DNA from: Pandoraea sp.
GTDB lineage: Bacteria; Pseudomonadota; Gammaproteobacteria; Burkholderiales; Burkholderiaceae
Direction of reading: 5' to 3'
Length of the DNA: 64,000 nucleotides
Assembly (NCBI GenBank): GCA_031291335.1
Contig: JARLJF010000071.1
Coordinates: 1-64,000, forward strand
The notes below the pieces were generated by a model, which worked only from the letters and a program-made list of their open reading frames with translations, was not told where the DNA came from and searched no databases. Shown here in pieces: positions 53,692 through 62,924 of this stretch; positions within the stretch are counted from its first letter, which is position 1; every line of letters starts with the position of its first letter. The position numbers were made by a program, and so were the translations under genes.

Positions 53692-54426
53692 ATGAAGAAG
53701 CAACTGATGTCCCTGGCGCTGTGCTGTCCGCTCAGCGCCTTCGCCGCCCACCCGCTGGTCACCGACGATACCGGTACGCAGGGCGATGGCAACTGGCAGT
53801 TCGAGACGAACGGCGAATTCACGTCGAAGCAACAAGACATCGGGCACCAGGCCCTCTGGAACAGCACGCTGACACGGGGGGTAGGCGAGGCGGTCGACCT
53901 TTACGTCAACGCGCTCTATACGCATATCCAGAACCGCTCCGATACGGCGGCCAACGGGTTTGGCGATGTCGAGGCGGGGGCCAAGTGGCGTCTGTACGAC
54001 GACGGGGCGTTCAGTGTCGGCCTCAAGCCTTACGTGACATTCCCCTCAGGCAACGACGAGCGTTCGCTCGGCACCGGCCGGGTGAATGCCGGCATGACGC
54101 TGCTCACGCAGTACGTGATCGACGACTGGACATTCCTCGCCAACGCCGGTGCCGTCTATCAGGCGAACCGTCAGGGGCAGCGCCAGTCGCTGTGGAAGGC
54201 GTCGGCTGCCGTGATGTACCGGGTGTTGCCCACGACGCAACTGATCGCGGACATCGGCACGTCGCAGAACGCCGACTTTGCGCAGCGGACCAATCCGGCC
54301 TTCGTGATTCTCGGGGCGATTTACAGCCCGAAGCCGTGGCTGGATCTCGATGTCGGTTATCGACGCGGACTCAATCCGCAGACTTATGACTATTCGTGGA
54401 TGGGCGGCGTGACCGCGCGCTGGTAA
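53692..54426 (+). CDS. Outer-membrane beta-barrel transporter-like protein
   Basis: 244 residues. The signal peptide ends SAFAAH. The mature part is a series of short amphipathic strands (WQFETNGEFTS, VDLYVNALYTH, VEAGAKWRLYD, VGLKPYVTFPSG, DVGYRRGLN) ending in aromatic Trp, the pattern of the MetA-pathway / phenol-degradation-associated transporter family. The role is unknown. Its position after mgtA could make it part of the Mg2+ response, but a hairpin separates the two. Confidence 0.7.
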   Translation: MKKQLMSLALCCPLSAFAAHPLVTDDTGTQGDGNWQFETNGEFTSKQQDIGHQALWNSTLTRGVGEAVDLYVNALYTHIQNRSDTAANGFGDVEAGAKWRLYDDGAFSVGLKPYVTFPSGNDERSLGTGRVNAGMTLLTQYVIDDWTFLANAGAVYQANRQGQRQSLWKASAAVMYRVLPTTQLIADIGTSQNADFAQRTNPAFVILGAIYSPKPWLDLDVGYRRGLNPQTYDYSWMGGVTARW

Positions 54427-54507
54427 GAACGTCAATCGGTCGGAAGTCAAAGACCGGGGCGCGGCAGGGCAGGGCGTAGCAAAAACCTGCTCGCCGGGAT
54501 AAAGATA

Positions 54508-54535
54508 ACTTTGCAGTATAATTTTTTTTCAAAGT
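54508..54535. promoter_or_regulatory. ACTTTG/CAAAGT inverted repeat upstream of marR
   Basis: Arms 54508-54513 and 54530-54535 flank the AT-rich CAGTATAATTTTTTTT, which contains a TATAAT -10 element. This is a typical place for MarR autorepression. Confidence 0.55.
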
Positions 54536-54574
54536 CATTGTCCTGGCGTGCCGCGCCGCTTACCGAACATTCCC

Positions 54575-55117
54575 ATGCCCAAATCGTCGGCCCCGAAGGC
54601 CCTCACCGTCACCAATCCGGCCTGTCTCATCGACGGTTCCGACGCCGAATTCCGTCATTTGATCAATGGCTTACTGCCGTTCGCCGCACGGTTGTTGTCC
54701 GTGCGAGACGGCTTTGGCAGCCTCATTGGGCTGACCGGCATTCAATACTCGCTGTTGCAGTCGGTGGTGCATCTGTCGTCGCTGGGAGATGTCACCGTCA
54801 ACCAATTGGCCGAGCATCTGCACCTGTCCGGTGCGTTCGTGACCATCGAGACGAACAAGCTCAAGGCGCTCAAGCTTATCGATAAGCGTCAGAATCCGGA
54901 GGACCGCCGCAAGATGAGCCTGACGGTCACGGCAGCCGGCGCCAAGCTACTTCACGAACTGACGCCCTCGCAACAGCGCATCAACGACGTGCTATTCGAA
55001 GGCGTGACCCGTACCGAATTCAAGGTGCTTTGCGCCGTGGTCGACAGGCTCGTCGCCAACGGCGACCGCGCCACGCTGGATCTGAGCCACCTGCTGGCGA
55101 TCCGCGACAAGCGTTGA
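54575..55117 (+). CDS. MarR family transcriptional regulator
   Basis: 180 residues from the ATG at 54575; a GTG at 54548 gives nine more. The winged helix (VTVNQLAEHLHLSGAFVTIETNKLKALKLIDKRQNPEDRRKMSLTVT) is clear. MarR proteins often sense phenolic compounds, and an aromatic operon starts 1.7 kb downstream. That operon's 49-bp dyad is a possible target. Confidence 0.85.
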   Translation: MPKSSAPKALTVTNPACLIDGSDAEFRHLINGLLPFAARLLSVRDGFGSLIGLTGIQYSLLQSVVHLSSLGDVTVNQLAEHLHLSGAFVTIETNKLKALKLIDKRQNPEDRRKMSLTVTAAGAKLLHELTPSQQRINDVLFEGVTRTEFKVLCAVVDRLVANGDRATLDLSHLLAIRDKR

Positions 55118-55151
55118 TTCATCGATTGCCTGTCGCGGTCCGAGCATTCGC

Positions 55152-56384
55152 TTAGTGAGCGGCCCACTGAATCGTGTTCAGATCGACGCCATCCTGATAC
55201 ATATCCCATAGCGGGCTCATTTCGCGCAGCTTGCCGACTGCGCCGCTGACCTGCTCGATCACGCTGTCGACGTCAGCTTCGGTCGAGAAGCGGCCCAGCG
55301 TGAAGCGGATGGAACTGTGCGCGAGTTCGTCGCTGCGCCCAAGCGCGCGCAGCACGAACGATGGCTCGAGCGACGCCGACGTGCAGGCCGATCCCGACGA
55401 CACGGCCACGCCCCGAATCCCCATGATGAGCGACTCGCCTTCGACGAAGTTGAAGCTCACGTTCAGGTTGTGCGGCACGCGGTGCGTCATGTCGCCGTTG
55501 ATATAAACCTCATCCATCACCTGAAGCCCCGCCAGCAGGCGGTCGCGCAGCGCGCCAACCCGCGCGGCTTCGGACGCCAGTTCGAGCTTCGCCAGCCGGA
55601 ACGCTTCCCCCATGCCGACGATCTGGTGGGTCGGCAACGTGCCCGAGCGCATGCCACGTTCGTGACCGCCACCGTGAATCTGCGCCTCGATACGAATGCG
55701 CGGCTTGCGACGCACGTACAGGGCGCCGATGCCCTTCGGGCCATAGAGCTTGTGAGCAGTGACCGTCATCAGGTCGACCTTGAGCGTTTGCAGATCGATC
55801 GGAATCTTGCCGGCGGCCTGCACGGCGTCGCAGTGAAACACGATGCCGCGCTCGCGGCACAGTTCGCCGATCTCCGCGATCGGCTGAATCACGCCAATTT
55901 CATTGTTCACCATCATCACCGACACCAGGATGGTGTCCGGCCGCAGTGCGCCTCGTACGGTGTCGACCGTAATCAGACCGTCTTCCTGCACGTCGAGATA
56001 CGTGACCTCGAACCCTTGCCGTTCCAGATCGCGCATGGTGTCGAGCACCGCCTTGTGCTCGGTCTTCACGGTAATGAGGTGTTTGCCCTTGCCGCTGTAG
56101 AAATTCGCCGCGCCCTTGATGGCGAGGTTGTTGCCTTCCGTTGCGCCCGAAGTCCAAACGATCTCGCGCGAGTCCGCACCCAATAGCGCGGCGACATGCT
56201 CGCGAGCGGTCTCGACCGCGTCTTCCGCCGCCCAGCCGTAGCTGTGACTGCGCGACGCAGGATTGCCGAAATTGACGTTCAGGTACGGAACCATTTTCTC
56301 GACCACGCGCGGATCGACCGGGGTCGTTGCGCTGTAGTCCATGTAGATGGGGGCTTCGAAAAGCGAGGGCGTAGTAGACGGCAT
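55152..56384 (-). CDS. iscS: Cysteine desulfurase, IscS type
   Basis: 410 residues. PLP lysine K212 ([10 protein letters not shown]) and the active-site cysteine C334 ([14 protein letters not shown]) are in a long loop, as in group-I IscS. The C-terminal [18 protein letters not shown] is the IscU/TusA-docking tail. It supplies sulfur for Fe-S clusters, tRNA and thiamine. No iscR, iscU or hsc genes are beside it, so this is a stand-alone or second copy. The ATG at 56384 has GGAG upstream; an upstream ATG at 56453 would add a CEKC...C segment. Confidence 0.92.
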   Translation of the reverse strand: MPSTTPSLFEAPIYMDYSATTPVDPRVVEKMVPYLNVNFGNPASRSHSYGWAAEDAVETAREHVAALLGADSREIVWTSGATEGNNLAIKGAANFYSGKGKHLITVKTEHKAVLDTMRDLERQGFEVTYLDVQEDGLITVDTVRGALRPDTILVSVMMVNNEIGVIQPIAEIGELCRERGIVFHCDAVQAAGKIPIDLQTLKVDLMTVTAHKLYGPKGIGALYVRRKPRIRIEAQIHGGGHERGMRSGTLPTHQIVGMGEAFRLAKLELASEAARVGALRDRLLAGLQVMDEVYINGDMTHRVPHNLNVSFNFVEGESLIMGIRGVAVSSGSACTSASLEPSFVLRALGRSDELAHSSIRFTLGRFSTEADVDSVIEQVSGAVGKLREMSPLWDMYQDGVDLNTIQWAAH

Positions 56385-56671
56385 AGGGGACTCCGAATCG
56401 TCCGGTGGACATCTTGAATTGCGGCCGAGTGTAGCACCGCATTTCTCGCACATCGCACTCTCCCACATTGAAAAAAGGGTTTCATGCCGTCGATTTTGCG
56501 TGCAAAACGACTCGGGTAAACGAGATGGGTTGCGCACAATCAGGTTGTGTCTGGTGCATTGCGATACTCACGAAACCCCAATGCCAGTAAGGGATTTGCC
56601 TGTTTCAGGTGCGGCAATGCACCAGCAAAAGGCGCGTGCACTGTGATCGCGCTCAGGGTTTACCTTGCTTG
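56385..56671. other. Divergent intergenic region of iscS
   Basis: Holds the iscS upstream DNA and an in-frame extension of iscS with three cysteines (from ATG 56453). No other gene is supported. Confidence 0.35.
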
Positions 56672-56720
56672 TTTAGCTAATTTTGTTAACGTTCAATAAT
56701 TACTAACAAACAAAGCTAAA
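56672..56720. promoter_or_regulatory. 49-bp symmetric dyad before the aromatic operon
   Basis: TTTAGCT-N4-TTGTTA-N15-TAACAA-N4-AGCTAAA is perfectly symmetric in sequence and spacing (56672-56678, 56683-56688, 56704-56709, 56714-56720). It is AT-rich in GC-rich DNA and about 80 bp upstream of the flavin reductase, so it is very likely a regulator site overlapping the promoter. Confidence 0.72.
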
Positions 56721-56799
56721 TGTGAAAGACGGTTTGGTGGGTGAGACGACGGAAATCAGATCGTTTCACACGTCGGGCCGGCTTGAGAAGGAGGTAATC

Positions 56800-57318
56800 A
56801 TGAACGAAGCATCGACCGTATCGCAAGTTCCGGAAGACGAGACGCGACAGTTCCGCCGCACGCTCGCCATGTTCGCCACCGGGGTGGCCGTGATCACGGC
56901 GCCGCGCGACGACGGGCCGCCCATCGGTATCACCGTGGCCTCGTTCAATTCGGTGTCGCTCGCGCCGCCGCTGGTGCTGTTCTCCGTTGACCGACGCTGT
57001 CTCAGCCTCGATGACCTGTGCATGGCCGAGCGTTACACGGTGAACGTGCTCGACGAGAGCCAGCGCGATACCTCCAACCGCTTTGCGACCGCCCGGGGCA
57101 ACAAGTGGGACGGCGTGAGTTTCGAGGGTGAGGGTATTGGCCGGTTGCCGGGGGCGCTGGCCGCCTTCGAGTGCGAACCGCACGCCCAGCACGACGGCGG
57201 CGATCACGTGATCTTCATCGGACGGGTCGTGCGCCACGCAGCGCGCCACGACGGCCGGCCGCTCATTTTCTTCGGCGGGCAGTACCGCTCGCTCGACACC
57301 ACGCCGGTCGCGGCGTGA
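56800..57318 (+). CDS. Flavin reductase component (HpaC-like)
   Basis: 172 residues with AAGGAGGTAATCATG, an excellent ribosome site. MFATGVAVITAP, GITVASFNSVSLAPPLVLFSVD and GGDHVIFIGRVVRH are motifs of the HpaC/NADH:FMN-type split-barrel reductases, which supply FADH2 to a separate oxygenase. The HpaB-like oxygenase follows after 26 nt, so they form a two-component monooxygenase. Confidence 0.88.
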   Translation: MNEASTVSQVPEDETRQFRRTLAMFATGVAVITAPRDDGPPIGITVASFNSVSLAPPLVLFSVDRRCLSLDDLCMAERYTVNVLDESQRDTSNRFATARGNKWDGVSFEGEGIGRLPGALAAFECEPHAQHDGGDHVIFIGRVVRHAARHDGRPLIFFGGQYRSLDTTPVAA

Positions 57319-57344
57319 GTTCCCCAGGGTTTCAGGAGAGAGTC

Positions 57345-58826
57345 ATGGTAAAGAACGGTAGTCAACATATCGGCCAACTGCGTGACGGACGCGAGGTGTA
57401 TATCGACGGCAAGCCCGTCGGCGACGTGACCACCCATCCGGCGTTCCGCAATTCCATTCGCAGCTACGCGAGCCTGTACGACTTTCAGGCGCGCCCCGAG
57501 AACCTTGAGGCGATGACGTTCGAGTCGCCGGACACGGGCGATCAGGTCTCGCGTATCTGGCAATTGCCCACGAGCTACGACGAATTGGTGCAGCGCCGCG
57601 AGATGCTCGAAGCGTGGAGCGAGCTGCATTACGGCTTCATGGGGCGCTCGCCCGATCACGTGGCATCGTGCATTTCCGGCATGGTGATGGGCATCGACGT
57701 CTTCGAGCAATACGACACCAAGCGCGCCGGTGCGCTGCGTGACTACTACAAATACGCTCGCGACAACGACCTGTTCCTGACGTACGTGATCGTCAACCCG
57801 CAGGCCAATCAGTCGAAGGCCGCGCACGAGCAGGAAGACAAGTACCTTGCCGTCGGCATTGTCGATCAGGACCACGAGGGCATTACGGTACGTGGTGCGA
57901 AGATGCTCGCGACCAGCGGCATCATGGCCAACGAGGTCTTCTGCAGTTGCATTCAGCCGCTCAAGGCGGGCGACGAGATGTACGCCTTGTCGTTCGCGAT
58001 TCCCATGAATACCAAGGGGCTGCGCGTGTTGTCGCGCAAGTCGTACGAGGGCAGCGCCACGTCGGTGTTCGACAACCCGCTCGCGTCGCGCTTCGACGAG
58101 AACGACGCCGTGCTGTATTTCGACGACGTCAAAGTGCCCTGGGAGCGCATCTTCGTCGCCGGCGATACGGCCATGTGCGCGAAGCAGTTCCATGCCACGC
58201 CCGCCCACAGCTACCAGAACTACCAGTGCCAGGTGCGCCTGATGGTCAAGCTGCGCTTTCTCGTCGGTATCGCCCTGCGCACGACGGAAGTGAACGGCAC
58301 CAACGCCTTCCCGCAAGTGCGCGAGACGCTCGGACAACTGGCGGCCGAAGCGGCCATGGTCGAGGCGTGGGTGCACGGCATGGAAGCGAAGGGCCACATG
58401 GAGAAGGGCTACTACGTGCCGGACCGCAGCTTGCTCTACGGCTCGCAGGTGCTCACGCAACAGCTCTATACCAAGGTGCTCAGCACCCTTCGAGAACTGG
58501 CCGGCGGGGGAATGATCATGCTGCCGTCGAGCATTCACGACTTCGAGAACCCGATGCTCGCCAGCATCATCGAGAAGACGCAGAAGTCGCCGGTGGTAGA
58601 CGCCGAAGAACGCGTCAAGTTCTTCAAGCTCGCCTGGGACGCCGTCGGCTCCGAGTTCGCCTCGCGCCATAACCAGTACGAGATGTTCTACGCCGGCGCC
58701 ACGTTCGTGACCAAAGGCCACGCGTATCGCACGTACGACTGGCAGAAGGCGACGCGTCTGGTTGACAACCTGCTCGGCACCTATGCGCTCTCGGACGAGA
58801 TTGTCCGGCAACCGGTCGCGGCCTGA
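57345..58826 (+). CDS. FADH2-dependent monooxygenase (HpaB family)
   Basis: 493 residues of the 4-hydroxyphenylacetate 3-hydroxylase family (acyl-CoA dehydrogenase-like fold). Visible segments include ASLYDFQARPENLEAMTF, the flavin region NPQANQSKAAHEQEDKYLAVGIVDQDHEGITVRGAKMLATSG, and KVPWERIFVAGD. It hydroxylates a phenolic ring next to a hydroxyl group, using FADH2 from the reductase upstream. Length is close to HpaB (520). The exact phenol is not determined. Relatives also act on chlorophenols and nitrophenols. Confidence 0.88.
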   Translation: MVKNGSQHIGQLRDGREVYIDGKPVGDVTTHPAFRNSIRSYASLYDFQARPENLEAMTFESPDTGDQVSRIWQLPTSYDELVQRREMLEAWSELHYGFMGRSPDHVASCISGMVMGIDVFEQYDTKRAGALRDYYKYARDNDLFLTYVIVNPQANQSKAAHEQEDKYLAVGIVDQDHEGITVRGAKMLATSGIMANEVFCSCIQPLKAGDEMYALSFAIPMNTKGLRVLSRKSYEGSATSVFDNPLASRFDENDAVLYFDDVKVPWERIFVAGDTAMCAKQFHATPAHSYQNYQCQVRLMVKLRFLVGIALRTTEVNGTNAFPQVRETLGQLAAEAAMVEAWVHGMEAKGHMEKGYYVPDRSLLYGSQVLTQQLYTKVLSTLRELAGGGMIMLPSSIHDFENPMLASIIEKTQKSPVVDAEERVKFFKLAWDAVGSEFASRHNQYEMFYAGATFVTKGHAYRTYDWQKATRLVDNLLGTYALSDEIVRQPVAA

Positions 58827-58913
58827 GCCGCACTTCATCCCCACGACAACAGCCAATACGCGCGTTACCTGCGCTGCCGGCGTTACCCGCACCACCACAG
58901 ATAAGGAGTTCCC

Positions 58914-59294
58914 ATGGCGATCAACAAGTTGCACGACGAGTTTCACTCCATCGACATGAAAGAGGGTTGGGAGGTGCCGCCGGGCTATCCGCCGGGCATC
59001 GAACAGAAGATTCTCGCGGGCTCGCTCGATGAGCCGAACCGCGCGGGCAGCCGCACGCGCCTGCTGCGCTTCGCGCCGGGCATCTACACCAAGGCCCCGT
59101 TCGTGCATACGTACTGGGAAGAGGTCTATCTCGTCTCGGGCGATCTGACGGTCGGCAACGATGCGCAGGGCGAGGGCGGAGAAGCCTTCGCGCCGAACAC
59201 TTACGCGTGCCGCCCGCCGGGCGCGTTCCATGGTCCGTTCAAGTCGAACGGCGGTTGTCTGCTTCTCGAAATTCACTACTACGACCCGGCCTGA
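58914..59294 (+). CDS. Cupin-domain protein
   Basis: 126 residues, single cupin barrel. HTYWEEVYLVSG (about 62-73) and RPPGAFHGPF (~98-107) supply the His/Glu/His metal site. AAGGAG precedes the ATG. Between the oxygenase and the importer genes it may be a dioxygenase, an isomerase or an anti-sigma-like binding protein; the catabolic context favours an enzyme. Confidence 0.78.
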   Translation: MAINKLHDEFHSIDMKEGWEVPPGYPPGIEQKILAGSLDEPNRAGSRTRLLRFAPGIYTKAPFVHTYWEEVYLVSGDLTVGNDAQGEGGEAFAPNTYACRPPGAFHGPFKSNGGCLLLEIHYYDPA

Positions 59295-59400
59295 CACGTT
59301 CAAGGCAGGGCATCGGGCGCGGCGAACGTGAGGGCGTTGCCGCGCCGTCGGGAGACGGTTTCACCCACACCACACCTCTACAGGCTATCGGGAAAACATC

Positions 59401-60642
59401 ATGTCTACGTTTCGCGCAAGTCGTATCACGTCAATGGCCGCGCTGGTGCTCGCCGCCGCCTTCGCCACGTCGTTCGCCGCACGGGCCCAGGCCGGCAAGA
59501 TGAGCGACGGTGTGGTGAAGATCGGCGTGCTCACCGACATGTCGTCGATCTTCTCCGACATCGGCGGCAAGGGCTCGGTGATTGCCGCGCAAATGGCCGT
59601 CGACGACTTCGGCGGGAAGGTCAACGGCGTGCCGATCAAAGTGATTTCGGCGGATCACCAGAACAAGACCGACGTAGCGGCGACCATTGCCCGCGACTGG
59701 TTCGACAACCAGCAGGTCGACGTGGTGGAAGACTTGCTGCCGTCGTCCGTGGCGCTGGCGGTGGCCAATGTCGCGAAGGCCAAGCGTCGTATCGCCATCG
59801 TGACGGGCGCGGGCACCACACGGCTCGTGAACGAAAATTGCTCGCCGTACACGGTCCAGTACTCGTACGACACCTATTCGTTCGCGTCGAATACCGTCAA
59901 GGCGATGACGCGCAACGGCGATAACAGTTGGTACTTCCTGACGGTGGATTACGCGTTGGGCGCGTCGTTGGAGAAGGACGCCACCGAAGCGTTGCAACAC
60001 GTGAACGGCAAGGTCGTGGGTCGAGCGAAGCATCCGCTCAATTCGTCGGACCTGTCGTCGTACCTGCTGCAAGCGCAGGCGTCGCGCGCCAAGGTGATTG
60101 CGCTGGCCAATGCGGGGGCTGACACCGTGAATGCCATCAAGACGGCACGCGAGTTCGGCATTACCGGGCCGGGCAAGCAGAAGATCGCCGGCCTGCACAT
60201 GTTCATCAGCGACATTCACAGCCTCGGGCTCGAAGCGGCGCAAGGCATGACGTTGACAACCGCCTTCTACTGGGATCGCGACGACGCGTCGCGCACCTGG
60301 GCGCAGCGCTTCTTCGCGAAGACCGGCAAGATGCCGACGCTCGTTCACGCCGGTACCTATTCGTCCGTCATGCACTACTTGCAGGCCGTGCAGCGCACGG
60401 GCACCGACGAGGCCGACACGGTCATGGCGTCGATGAAGCAGACGCCCATCAACGACTTCTTCGCCAAAGGCGGCCAGATTCGCCCGGACGGCCTGATGGT
60501 GCACGACATGTACCTGGTGGAAGTGAAGTCGCCCAAGGAATCGAAGAAGCCCTGGGATTACTACAAGGTGTTGCAGACGATCCCCGCCAATGAGGCGTTC
60601 CGTCCGCTCGCCCAGAGCCAGTGCGCGCTCGTCAAGAAGTGA
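59401..60642 (+). CDS. Branched-chain-type ABC substrate-binding protein
   Basis: 413 residues. The signal peptide ends ARAQA. The LivJ/LivK-type fold is shown by VKIGVLTDMSSIFSDIGGKGSVIAAQMAVDDFGG and DYALGASLEKDATEAL. In catabolic clusters such proteins bind aromatic acids rather than amino acids. A CACGTTC/GAACGTG hairpin (59295-59330) lies upstream. It serves the LivG/F/H/M genes that follow. Confidence 0.87.
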   Translation: MSTFRASRITSMAALVLAAAFATSFAARAQAGKMSDGVVKIGVLTDMSSIFSDIGGKGSVIAAQMAVDDFGGKVNGVPIKVISADHQNKTDVAATIARDWFDNQQVDVVEDLLPSSVALAVANVAKAKRRIAIVTGAGTTRLVNENCSPYTVQYSYDTYSFASNTVKAMTRNGDNSWYFLTVDYALGASLEKDATEALQHVNGKVVGRAKHPLNSSDLSSYLLQAQASRAKVIALANAGADTVNAIKTAREFGITGPGKQKIAGLHMFISDIHSLGLEAAQGMTLTTAFYWDRDDASRTWAQRFFAKTGKMPTLVHAGTYSSVMHYLQAVQRTGTDEADTVMASMKQTPINDFFAKGGQIRPDGLMVHDMYLVEVKSPKESKKPWDYYKVLQTIPANEAFRPLAQSQCALVKK

Positions 60643-60659
60643 TCTCAGGAAGTCAGGCC

Positions 60660-61367
60660 ATGACCGGAGTTGGCAAGATGAATCTCATGCATTTCGTTGT
60701 GCAGACAGCCGACGGTGTCGTCGATCGCGACATCGCCATCAAACAGCTCGTGATCGCCGGCTGGACGGGGCGGGACGTCGAAGCGATGGAGCATCACATC
60801 CGTGAACTCGAGGTGCTGGGCGTGAAGCGCCCGGCGGCCACGCCGATGTTCTATCGCGTATCGAGTGACCGTCTCACGACACAGGCGCACATCGAGGCGA
60901 GCGGGCGCGCCAGCAGTGGCGAGGTCGAGTTCCTGCTCGTGCGCAGCGGGGGTGAGACGTACGTTGGCGTGGCGTCGGATCACACCGACCGCGAGGTCGA
61001 GACATACGGCATCACGGTCTCGAAACAGATGTGCGAAAAGCCCTGCGCGACGGTGCTGTGGCGCCTGGCGGACATCGAGGCGCATTGGGATCGGCTCATG
61101 TTGCGCAGCTACGCCAACATCGGCGGCGAGAAGGTGCTGTACCAGCAGGGGCCGGTCACGGCAATGCGCTCTCCGCAGGACCTCCTCGCGCGCTTCGCCG
61201 AGGCCGGCGGCCGCTTCGAGGACGGCACCGCCATGCTGTGCGGCACGCTCGCGGCCATCGGCGGTATCCGGTCGGCCGAGCGTTTCGATTTCGAACTGGA
61301 AGATCCGGTGCTCGAGCGTCGTTTGCAGCATGGTTACGGCATTACCCCGCTACCGGTGGTGGGGTAA
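60660..61367 (+). CDS. DUF2848 protein
   Basis: 235 residues from the ATG at 60660 with AGGAAG upstream. LVIAGWTGRDVEAMEHHIRELEVLGVKRP and GVASDHTDREVETYG are DUF2848 signatures. The second region recalls the metal site of fumarylacetoacetate-hydrolase-like proteins, a weak similarity seen by eye. Placed inside a catabolic importer operon, it may hydrolyse or hydrate a ring-cleavage product. The function is unproven. Confidence 0.75.
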   Translation: MTGVGKMNLMHFVVQTADGVVDRDIAIKQLVIAGWTGRDVEAMEHHIRELEVLGVKRPAATPMFYRVSSDRLTTQAHIEASGRASSGEVEFLLVRSGGETYVGVASDHTDREVETYGITVSKQMCEKPCATVLWRLADIEAHWDRLMLRSYANIGGEKVLYQQGPVTAMRSPQDLLARFAEAGGRFEDGTAMLCGTLAAIGGIRSAERFDFELEDPVLERRLQHGYGITPLPVVG

Positions 61368-61371
61368 GCGC

Positions 61372-62151
61372 ATGCATCACGACGACATCATTCTTGAAAC
61401 CCGGCAGCTCACGAAGGCGTTTCGCGGCTTCACGGCCGTAGGCGGCGTCGATCTGAAGGTCAGGCGTGGCGCGATTCATGCCCTCATCGGCCCGAACGGC
61501 GCTGGCAAGACCACGTGTTTCAACCTGCTGACCAAGTTCCTGACGCCGACGTCGGGTCAGATTTTCTATCGCGGCGAGGACATCACCGGCCTCGCCCCGG
61601 CGGCGGTGGCGCGGCGCGGCATGATCCGTTCATTCCAGATTTCAGCCGTGTTCGGCCATCTGTCCGTCATCGAGAACGTGCGTGTGGCGCTGCAACGCGC
61701 CACCGGTCAGTCCTATCACTTCTGGCGCAGCACGCGGGGACTCGGCGATATGGACACACGGGCGATGGCCTTGCTCGACGAAGTGGGCATTGCGGCCTAC
61801 GCCGATGAGCTGACCGTGTCGCTGCCCTATGGACGCAAACGCGCGCTGGAGATCGCCACCACGCTTGCCATGGAGCCTGACGTGATGCTGCTCGACGAGC
61901 CCACGCAAGGCATGGGGCATGAGGATGTCGAACGGGTGGCGGCGCTCATTCGTCAGGTCGCCGCCGGTCGCACGGTGCTGATGGTCGAGCACAACATGAA
62001 AGTGGTGTCCGGCATTGCCGACACGATCACCGTATTGCAACGTGGCGAGATTCTGGCCGAAGGCGACTACGCCACAGTCACCGCCGACGCTCGCGTGCGC
62101 GAAGCCTATATGGGTACGGCGGACGCCACGCTGGAAGGAGCACTCGCATGA
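61372..62151 (+). CDS. LivG-type ABC ATPase
   Basis: 259 residues with Walker A GPNGAGKTT (about 42-50), the LPYGRKRALEIA signature variant and Walker B VMLLDEPTQGMG. LivG-type ATPases pair with LivF. It overlaps livF by 4 nt. Confidence 0.9.
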   Translation: MHHDDIILETRQLTKAFRGFTAVGGVDLKVRRGAIHALIGPNGAGKTTCFNLLTKFLTPTSGQIFYRGEDITGLAPAAVARRGMIRSFQISAVFGHLSVIENVRVALQRATGQSYHFWRSTRGLGDMDTRAMALLDEVGIAAYADELTVSLPYGRKRALEIATTLAMEPDVMLLDEPTQGMGHEDVERVAALIRQVAAGRTVLMVEHNMKVVSGIADTITVLQRGEILAEGDYATVTADARVREAYMGTADATLEGALA

Positions 62152-62903
62152 AGGCCCACGAATCGTCGCTCGTTGCGGCCAGCGTTCCGGCGCTGGCAGT
62201 GACCGGCCTGCAAGCGTGGTACGGCGAATCGCACATCCTGCATGGTGTCGATCTGGTGGCGGGGCAGGGGGAGGTCGTCAGCCTGTTGGGACGTAACGGC
62301 GCGGGCCGCAGCACGACACTGCGCGCGATTCTCGGCCTGACGGATACCCGCGACGGCTCGGTGCGCGTCTTCGGACGCGAGACCATCGGCCTGCCGACGC
62401 GCAAGATTGCCCGATGCGGTGTGGGCTTCTGTCCGGAGGAGCGGGGCATCTTCGCGAGTCTGTCGTGCGAGGAAAACCTGCTGCTGCCCCCCGTCCTGAC
62501 GCCCGGCGGTGCGGCGCCGGGACAGGCCGGCATGTCGCTCGACGAGATCTACGCGATGTTCCCGAATCTGGCGGAGCGTCGCCACAGTCCGGGCACGCGG
62601 CTGTCGGGCGGGGAGCAGCAAATGCTCGCGATCGCGCGCATTTTGCGCACCGGGGTGCGGCTGTTGCTGCTTGACGAAATCTCCGAAGGGCTGGCGCCCG
62701 CCATCGTGCGCACGCTGGCCCGCATGATCGAGACGCTCAAATCGCGCGGTTACACCATCGTGCTCGTCGAACAGAACTTCCATTTTGCTGCGCCGCTTGC
62801 AGAGCGCTTCTACGTGATGGAGCACGGCCGCATCGCATTGCAATTCGACGCCGCCCAATTGCCCGCCCATAGGCAGGCGCTGCAAACGCTGCTCAATGTG
62901 TAA
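62148..62903 (+). CDS. LivF-type ABC ATPase with Arg in the Walker A motif
   Basis: 251 residues. Walker A reads GRNGAGRST: R54 replaces the usual lysine. The signature LSGGEQQ and Walker B LLLLDEISEGLAP are intact. The Lys-to-Arg change usually weakens ATP hydrolysis, so the LivG partner may do most of the work. It pairs with LivG in the importer. Confidence 0.88.
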   Translation: MKAHESSLVAASVPALAVTGLQAWYGESHILHGVDLVAGQGEVVSLLGRNGAGRSTTLRAILGLTDTRDGSVRVFGRETIGLPTRKIARCGVGFCPEERGIFASLSCEENLLLPPVLTPGGAAPGQAGMSLDEIYAMFPNLAERRHSPGTRLSGGEQQMLAIARILRTGVRLLLLDEISEGLAPAIVRTLARMIETLKSRGYTIVLVEQNFHFAAPLAERFYVMEHGRIALQFDAAQLPAHRQALQTLLNV

Positions 62904-62924
62904 CCCGCTCAGAAGGTTTATGCC

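Noticed and set aside
57204-59303. 699-codon frame antisense to the HpaB-like gene
   Set aside because: Shadow frame opposite genes with strong family signatures and ribosome sites.
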